NCBI GenBank assembly: GCA_030430725.1
Contig: JAUIKP010000062.1
Location: 1-10,861, forward strand
Length of the DNA: 10,861 bases
DNA from: Nitrospiria bacterium
Lineage (GTDB): Bacteria; Nitrospirota; Nitrospiria; Nitrospirales; UBA8639
Direction of reading: 5' to 3'
This document shows positions 6,791-10,861 of this stretch, one piece after another. The position numbers and the translations under genes are program-made. A model generated the notes under the pieces. It was not told the DNA's origin. It made no database searches and saw only the letters and a program-made list of their open reading frames with translations. Position 1 is the stretch's first letter. Every line of letters starts with the position of its first letter.

Positions 6791-6806
6791 AATTCCTCCT
6801 CCATGG

Positions 6807-7556
6807 CTAATCTGTTGATTTCTTAATTGGATGACTTGGCTTTCCTGAAAGATCAAGCCCAGACTGTGCTAGCGCTTGCGCTGCCGCACCCTGTTCGGCC
6901 TCTTTTTTCGTCCGGCCTTCTCCCTGACCCATTATTTTACCTTGGATTTCCACCGTGACAGCAAAAACCTTTTGATGATCAGGGCCGGATTCCCCAACAA
7001 GTCGATACTGAGGACTTGCTCCAAATTGTTTATGCGTCCATTCTTGCAGACGGCTTTTCCCATCCCACCCCACCGATGATACAGAACGGTTCCGTAGTGA
7101 AGAAAATTCCGTGGTTAAAACTTTTTGAATAAAGGCTCTCGCGGCATCCAACCCACCATCAAGATAGACCGCACCAATGATGGCCTCAAGGGCATTGGCC
7201 AACAGCGATATTTTTTCCCGGCCCTTGGTGGCTTCCTCCCCCCGCCCCAATCGCAACCACTGTCCCAACTGGAGACGACTCGCCGCTGTTGAAAGAGTGG
7301 ATCGGCTAATTAATCCCGCCTTAATCTTGGAGAGTTCGCCCTCTGTACACCGGGGGAACATTGCCGCAAGACTTTCGCTCACAACCAATCCCAACACCGC
7401 ATCCCCTAAAAATTCTAACCGTTCATTGTGGGGGCTCTCCGCATGGGGTTGAGTTTGAGAAAATGAACGGTGGGTAAGCGCCTCACATAGCAGGGCTTGC
7501 TGTTTAAATTCATACTCCAACGATTCCTGAATGTTTTCAAATCCAAGAGCAGCCAC
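6807..7556 (-). CDS. rnc: Ribonuclease III
   Basis: RNase III cuts double-stranded RNA during rRNA maturation and mRNA turnover, acting as a cytoplasmic dimer that needs Mg2+. The 249 residues comprise an N-terminal endonuclease domain, with the signature NERLEFLGD at 44-52 (Glu45, Glu48, Asp52), and a C-terminal double-stranded-RNA-binding domain from about DGKSRLQEW to the AEQGAAAQAL helix. The second metal-site segment reads LLANALEA (118-125): Glu124 is present, but Asn121 replaces the aspartate of the E. coli enzyme (Asp114). The start is GTG 7556 with a weak TAGG upstream; no better start is seen. It lies 171 bases beyond fabF and may have its own promoter, while the cyclophilin gene follows after 16 bases. 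Confidence 0.96.
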   Translation of the reverse strand: MAALGFENIQESLEYEFKQQALLCEALTHRSFSQTQPHAESPHNERLEFLGDAVLGLVVSESLAAMFPRCTEGELSKIKAGLISRSTLSTAASRLQLGQWLRLGRGEEATKGREKISLLANALEAIIGAVYLDGGLDAARAFIQKVLTTEFSSLRNRSVSSVGWDGKSRLQEWTHKQFGASPQYRLVGESGPDHQKVFAVTVEIQGKIMGQGEGRTKKEAEQGAAAQALAQSGLDLSGKPSHPIKKSTD

Positions 7557-7627
7557 GAGACCTACTGAGCAATGGTGGTGTTGCCAGGCATGATCGTTAT
7601 TCTCTTATCTCTTGAGCAAAATGATGT

Positions 7628-7657
7628 AGTATATCATACCTTTTCGTGGCGAGGTCA
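7628..7657 (-). promoter_or_regulatory. Possible promoter for rnc in the fabF-rnc gap
   Basis: On the minus strand TATACT (7633-7628) matches five of six -10 positions. CTGACC lies 19 bases upstream as a weak -35. ATGAT/ATCAT arms flank the -10. It would let rnc be transcribed apart from the fab genes. Spacing and -35 are poor, so this is tentative. Confidence 0.3.
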
Positions 7658-7679
7658 GGGCAACGGCTTTTGAAGTCCT

Positions 7680-7695
7680 GAGAGGCAGACCTCTC
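7680..7695 (-). terminator. Short hairpin 3' of fabF
   Basis: GAGAGG-CAGA-CCTCTC is a perfect 6-base stem with a 4-base loop, 32 bases past the fabF stop on the minus strand. No T-run follows, so it is more likely a transcript end-protecting or processing hairpin, possibly an RNase III-type target, than a true intrinsic terminator. Confidence 0.3.
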
Positions 7696-7727
7696 GAAAC
7701 AATCTAATCGGGAAGGGACAATGCTGC

Positions 7728-8981
7728 CTATTCGCCTTTCCAACGCCGGAATACCAAACAGGCATTGACACCACCAAATCCAAATGCATTGGAAATGGCG
7801 ACATCGATGGAACAGGATCTGGCATGATTCGGAATATAATCCAAATCGCATTCGGGATCTGGCGTTTCTAAATTGATCGTCGGAGGAATGATGCCATGGT
7901 GCATAGCCATAATAGAAAAGACCGCTTCAATTCCCCCGGCAGCCCCCAATAGATGGCCGGTCATGGACTTGGTGGACCCCACAGGAATGGAATAGGCCCT
8001 GTCCCCAAAAACTTGTTTAATGACCTGCGTTTCAATCCGATCGGCAAAGGTTGATGTGGCATGAGCATTAATATATCCCACAGATTCCTTGGCGATCCCC
8101 GCATCCTGAATCGCACGTTCCATACACGTCACCGCACCGGCCCCATCATCTGGTGGAGCGGTAATATGAAAAGCATCGCTATTCATGGCATAGCCGATCA
8201 CCTCGGCATAAATGCGCGCACCTCGAGATTTGGCGCGCTCCAATTCCTCTAGGATTAATACACCGGCACCTTCGCCAATGACAAACCCGTCACGGTCTGT
8301 ATCAAAAGGTCGACTGGCCCGTGTCGGTTCATCATTTCTCCTGGACAAGGCCTTCGCCGCGGCAAATCCAGCTACCGCTGTAGGGCAAATGGTCGATTCC
8401 GCTCCGCCAACCAGCATGACATCGGCCTCTCCCCGCTGAATCAGTCGAAACCCATCCCCAATACAATGATTCCCTGTGGCACAGGCTGTGACCGTACAGG
8501 CATTCGGGCCCTGAGCGCCAAATCGGATCGCCACCTGCCCTGAGGCCAAATTAATAATGACCATCGGGATAAAAAATGGCGAAACCCGGTCGGGGCCACG
8601 TTCCAGCAACACCTTATGATAATGCTCAATGGCTGGAAGACCTCCAATGCCTGCTCCAATATACACCCCCACACGATCCGCCTCATCCGGGTTCACGACA
8701 AGCTTGGCATCATCCACCGCCTCTTGACTGGCTGCAATGGCATACTGGATAAAGGTATCCATCTTTTTGATTTCTTTTTTCTCAATGAACCTTGAGGGAT
8801 CAAAGTTCTTGACCTCCCCCGCAATCTGCACCGAATACTGACTGGCATCAAATCGGGTAATAGGTCCGATCCCTGATTGTCCTTTACATAATTTCTCCCA
8901 TGTATTGGACACACCAATATCCAACGGCGTAACCAATCCCAACCCTGTCACAACCACTCGACGTGGCCTCCATTCAGTCAT
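7728..8981 (-). CDS. fabF: 3-oxoacyl-[acyl-carrier-protein] synthase II
   Basis: FabF condenses malonyl-ACP with a growing acyl-ACP, the elongation step of type II fatty-acid synthesis in the cytoplasm. The 417 residues match the family. The thiolase-fold active site is complete: Cys167 in TACATG, His307 in INAHATST and His343 in [14 protein letters not shown]. Also visible are RRVVVTGLG at the N-terminus, [15 protein letters not shown] (226-240) and the C-terminal [17 protein letters not shown] 8981 is used because ACGGAG lies seven bases upstream and the protein then begins [13 protein letters not shown]; an upstream in-frame start at 9062 adds 27 unrelated residues. The loop after His307 reads [10 protein letters not shown], one residue shorter than TSTPAGDKAE of E. 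coli. It lies 123 bases after acpP. Confidence 0.96.
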   Translation of the reverse strand: MTEWRPRRVVVTGLGLVTPLDIGVSNTWEKLCKGQSGIGPITRFDASQYSVQIAGEVKNFDPSRFIEKKEIKKMDTFIQYAIAASQEAVDDAKLVVNPDEADRVGVYIGAGIGGLPAIEHYHKVLLERGPDRVSPFFIPMVIINLASGQVAIRFGAQGPNACTVTACATGNHCIGDGFRLIQRGEADVMLVGGAESTICPTAVAGFAAAKALSRRNDEPTRASRPFDTDRDGFVIGEGAGVLILEELERAKSRGARIYAEVIGYAMNSDAFHITAPPDDGAGAVTCMERAIQDAGIAKESVGYINAHATSTFADRIETQVIKQVFGDRAYSIPVGSTKSMTGHLLGAAGGIEAVFSIMAMHHGIIPPTINLETPDPECDLDYIPNHARSCSIDVAISNAFGFGGVNACLVFRRWKGE

Positions 8982-9104
8982 TGAGAAACTCCGTACACAT
9001 CTATGGTTAGAAAACCCAGATACCGAATTTGAGGGCTTTACCTTCCCAACGTCCGCGATCAACGATGAACGTACCGCAACTTCGCACCGTAATCGATGGC
9101 CTTC

Positions 9105-9335
9105 TCAGACTTTTTCCTTAATAAAATCGATGGCCGCTGAAACCGTTTGAATTTTTTCTGCATCTTCATCCGGAATTTCGATTTCAAACTCTTCCTCTAA
9201 GGCCATGACCAATTCCACTGTATCCAAGGAATCAGCTCCGAGATCTTCCACAAACTTGGCCTCAGGGACCACGTCATCTTCTTCAACACCTAATTGTTCC
9301 ACAATAATTTTTTTGACACGCTCTTCAACTGCCAT
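9105..9335 (-). CDS. acpP: Acyl carrier protein
   Basis: 76 residues, acidic, four-helix ACP. It carries acyl chains on a 4'-phosphopantetheine arm attached to Ser36 in [12 protein letters not shown], the canonical DSL site at the start of helix II. The flanking acidic helix ([12 protein letters not shown]) is the face that docks onto the Fab enzymes. ATG 9335 is set by the very strong AAGGAGGAGGAG upstream and by the usual MAxxERVKKII start; the frame is open 46 codons further upstream, but that part overlaps fabG and is not ACP-like. The strong ribosome-binding site fits the high abundance of ACP. It follows fabG after 56 bases and precedes fabF. Its prosthetic group derives from coenzyme A, hence from the pantothenate path that panB in this window serves. 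Confidence 0.97.
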   Translation of the reverse strand: MAVEERVKKIIVEQLGVEEDDVVPEAKFVEDLGADSLDTVELVMALEEEFEIEIPDEDAEKIQTVSAAIDFIKEKV

Positions 9336-9391
9336 TGTTGGCTCCTCCTCCTTGCAAAGTTTGTCGAATGACCCATCCTCTTGCGCATGAG

Positions 9392-10138
9392 CTAGGACGC
9401 CATATGCATCCCGCCATTTACATGTAACACATGCCCCGTAATATACCCGGCCTTCTCCGAACTCAGAAAACACACTGCATCGGCAACATCCGAAGGCTGC
9501 CCTAACCGCTTTAATGCAATTTGATTCAGTAATCCTTCTTTAATTTCCGGCGAAAGATGTTGAGTCATCGCCGTATCAATAAATCCCGGAGCCACGGCAT
9601 TGACTGTAATATTTCGACTGGCATATTCCCTGGCGATTGTTTTGGTGAGACCAATCACACCGGCTTTTGACGCTGCATAATTGGCCTGGCCCACATTTCC
9701 GATCGCTCCGACAATAGAAGCAATATTAACAATACGACCACTTCGCTGCTTGCTCATGGAAGGCAGAACGGCCTTTGCACAGAAAAACGTGCCGGTCAAA
9801 TTGACCTGGAGGACGGCAAGCCAATCCTCCTCTTTCATCCGCATCAGCAAGCCATCTCGCGTAATACCTGCGTTATTAACCAAGATATCCACGCGCCCCC
9901 ATTCTTTGAGGACGCGTTCCATCATGCCCTTGGCCTGTTCCCAATCGCCAACATTGACTGAAACCGCCAACGCTTTGCGACCCACTTGTTGGACAAGTTC
10001 CACGGTTTCCTGACAACGTTCGGCATCAAGGTCGGCGACCACAACATCTGCACCTTCCTTGGCCAAGGTGGTCGCAATCGCCTGCCCGATTCCTTGGGCG
10101 CCACCCGTCACTACTGCAATTTTTTCCGTCAACAACAT
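9392..10138 (-). CDS. fabG: 3-oxoacyl-[acyl-carrier-protein] reductase
   Basis: FabG reduces beta-ketoacyl-ACP to beta-hydroxyacyl-ACP with NADPH, the first reductive step of the elongation cycle. It is a classical short-chain dehydrogenase of 248 residues, the usual FabG length. Motifs: TGGAQGIG (11-18) for the cofactor, NNAG (88-91), Asn113, and the catalytic Ser141, Tyr154 and Lys158 in YAASK. The C-terminus has the typical [18 protein letters not shown] 10138 has AAGGA seven bases upstream; an in-frame TTG two codons earlier is too close to that site. It starts 37 bases after the fabD stop and is followed by acpP, consistent with a fab operon read right to left. Confidence 0.97.
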   Translation of the reverse strand: MLLTEKIAVVTGGAQGIGQAIATTLAKEGADVVVADLDAERCQETVELVQQVGRKALAVSVNVGDWEQAKGMMERVLKEWGRVDILVNNAGITRDGLLMRMKEEDWLAVLQVNLTGTFFCAKAVLPSMSKQRSGRIVNIASIVGAIGNVGQANYAASKAGVIGLTKTIAREYASRNITVNAVAPGFIDTAMTQHLSPEIKEGLLNQIALKRLGQPSDVADAVCFLSSEKAGYITGHVLHVNGGMHMAS

Positions 10139-10175
10139 TCTCAAATCCTTCTTGAAAAGTCGATCCCGTTTGTCC

Positions 10176-10861
10176 TTAGGCGCATTGCGACAGGACGTGG
10201 GCGTAGGATTCCTGATCCGTCACATTCCACGTGACAGCCTCAGGAACAATGCGCTTCACTAATCCCGTCAATACTTTCCCTGGACCAATTTCAACGAAAT
10301 GTGTAATGCCCATCTGCGCCATGGCCTGGATCGTTTCCTGCCACCGCACTGGGGCAGGTAATTGTCGAACAAGGGACTCACGAACCTCCTCCGCGGACAA
10401 CAAGGCTTTAGCTTCTACATTATTTATCAACGGTACCTTTAAGTCAGACCACTTCAGAGAATCAATATCTTTCTTCAGCCTGTCAGCAGCAACCTGCATC
10501 AATGGAGTATGTACCGGAACACTGACCGGAAGCGGCATGACCCGCTTCGCTCCACGCGCCTTAGCCAATTCGGCTGCATGCTCCACTGCGGCTTTTTCTC
10601 CGGCAATGACCGTTTGGCCCGGAGAATTGAAATTGGCTGGAGCCACAATGCCCATAACTCCTGCTTCTTGACAGACGCTTCGGACATCCTTTTCCGAAAG
10701 GCCTAAAATCGCCGCCACTAAGCCACTTCCAGGAGTCACAGCCTCGGCCATATAACGCGCGCGCTTCTGCACCAGATTTAACCCTTCTCGAAAGTTCAGG
10801 GCGCCCGCCGCCACTAATGCGGTATATTCGCCCAAGCTATGACCCGCCACCGCAGCTGGGA
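10176..10861 (-). CDS. fabD: Malonyl-CoA:ACP transacylase, N-terminus outside the window
   Basis: FabD moves the malonyl group from coenzyme A to the ACP phosphopantetheine, supplying the extender unit for FabF. About 228 C-terminal residues are visible; the frame is open to the right edge, where it reads PAAVAGHSLGEYTALVAAGAL, so the apparent start at GTG 10850 is internal. The nucleophile serine is in GHSLGE. The partner histidine is in SVPVHTPLM. The ferredoxin-like small domain lies between them, with VVAPANFNSPGQ-type residues (here IVAPANFNSPGQTVIAG) that are characteristic of the family. The end HFVEIGPGKVLTGLVKRI is also typical. fabG follows after 37 bases. Confidence 0.96.
   Translation of the reverse strand, partial: PAAVAGHSLGEYTALVAAGALNFREGLNLVQKRARYMAEAVTPGSGLVAAILGLSEKDVRSVCQEAGVMGIVAPANFNSPGQTVIAGEKAAVEHAAELAKARGAKRVMPLPVSVPVHTPLMQVAADRLKKDIDSLKWSDLKVPLINNVEAKALLSAEEVRESLVRQLPAPVRWQETIQAMAQMGITHFVEIGPGKVLTGLVKRIVPEAVTWNVTDQESYAHVLSQCA

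Noticed and set aside
6791..6856. Longer cyclophilin start at ATG 6856
   Set aside because: It would overlap the rnc 3' end, adds 22 residues ahead of a normal signal peptide and lacks a ribosome-binding site; ATG 6790 has AGGAGG.
8982..9062. Longer FabF start at 9062
   Set aside because: The added 27 residues are not part of the FabF fold, and ACGGAG is correctly spaced for ATG 8981.
9336..9473. N-terminal extension of ACP to 9473
   Set aside because: The extra 46 residues overlap fabG and are not ACP-like, and the strong GGAGGAGGAG site fixes the start at 9335.

Overview
The window reads as a bacterial chromosome segment of mid GC content. Most of it is housekeeping genes on the minus strand. 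The gene order fabD-fabG-acpP-fabF-rnc, the periplasmic proteins, and a palindromic repeat of the kind I associate with Nitrospira genomes point to the phylum Nitrospirota. That assignment is inference from general resemblance; no marker gene in the window proves it.

Left part (1-2400), accessory and scarred. A SAM-dependent methyltransferase runs off the left edge on the minus strand. Directly upstream of it, and partly overlapping its first codons, is a decayed copy of the 3' end of panB (about 716-870, possibly to 974). Then comes a 343-codon minus-strand reading frame of unknown function, interrupted by two in-frame TGA codons (1381-1383 and 1603-1605). Its C-terminal half looks like a Rossmann/TIR-like nucleotide-binding fold. 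The intact panB lies just upstream, so about 1.5 kb holding a broken gene sits between two diverged direct copies of the panB tail. This looks like an old insertion or duplication scar.

Middle (2404-4480). folD and panB, two genes of folate one-carbon and pantothenate metabolism, form a minus-strand pair. PanB uses methylene-tetrahydrofolate, and FolD interconverts that cofactor. Upstream of folD lies a 115-bp imperfect palindrome. Beyond it is a divergent intergenic region with a promoter-like TTGACA-18-TAACAT reading rightward.

4481-6162, plus strand. An exported beta-propeller (NHL/SMP-30-like) protein overlaps by ATGA a cysteine-rich, probably zinc-binding cytoplasmic protein of unknown function. 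This pair converges on the next block with one base between the stop codons.

Right part (6164-10861), minus strand, transcribed right to left: fabD (start outside the window), fabG, acpP, fabF, rnc, and an exported cyclophilin-type peptidyl-prolyl isomerase. FabD loads malonyl groups onto AcpP, FabF condenses them and FabG reduces the beta-keto product, so this is the core type II fatty-acid elongation set. It is followed by RNase III in an arrangement common in bacteria.

I found no tRNA, rRNA, CRISPR array or intact mobile element. The most unusual parts are the panB tail relic and the twice-interrupted gene beside it.
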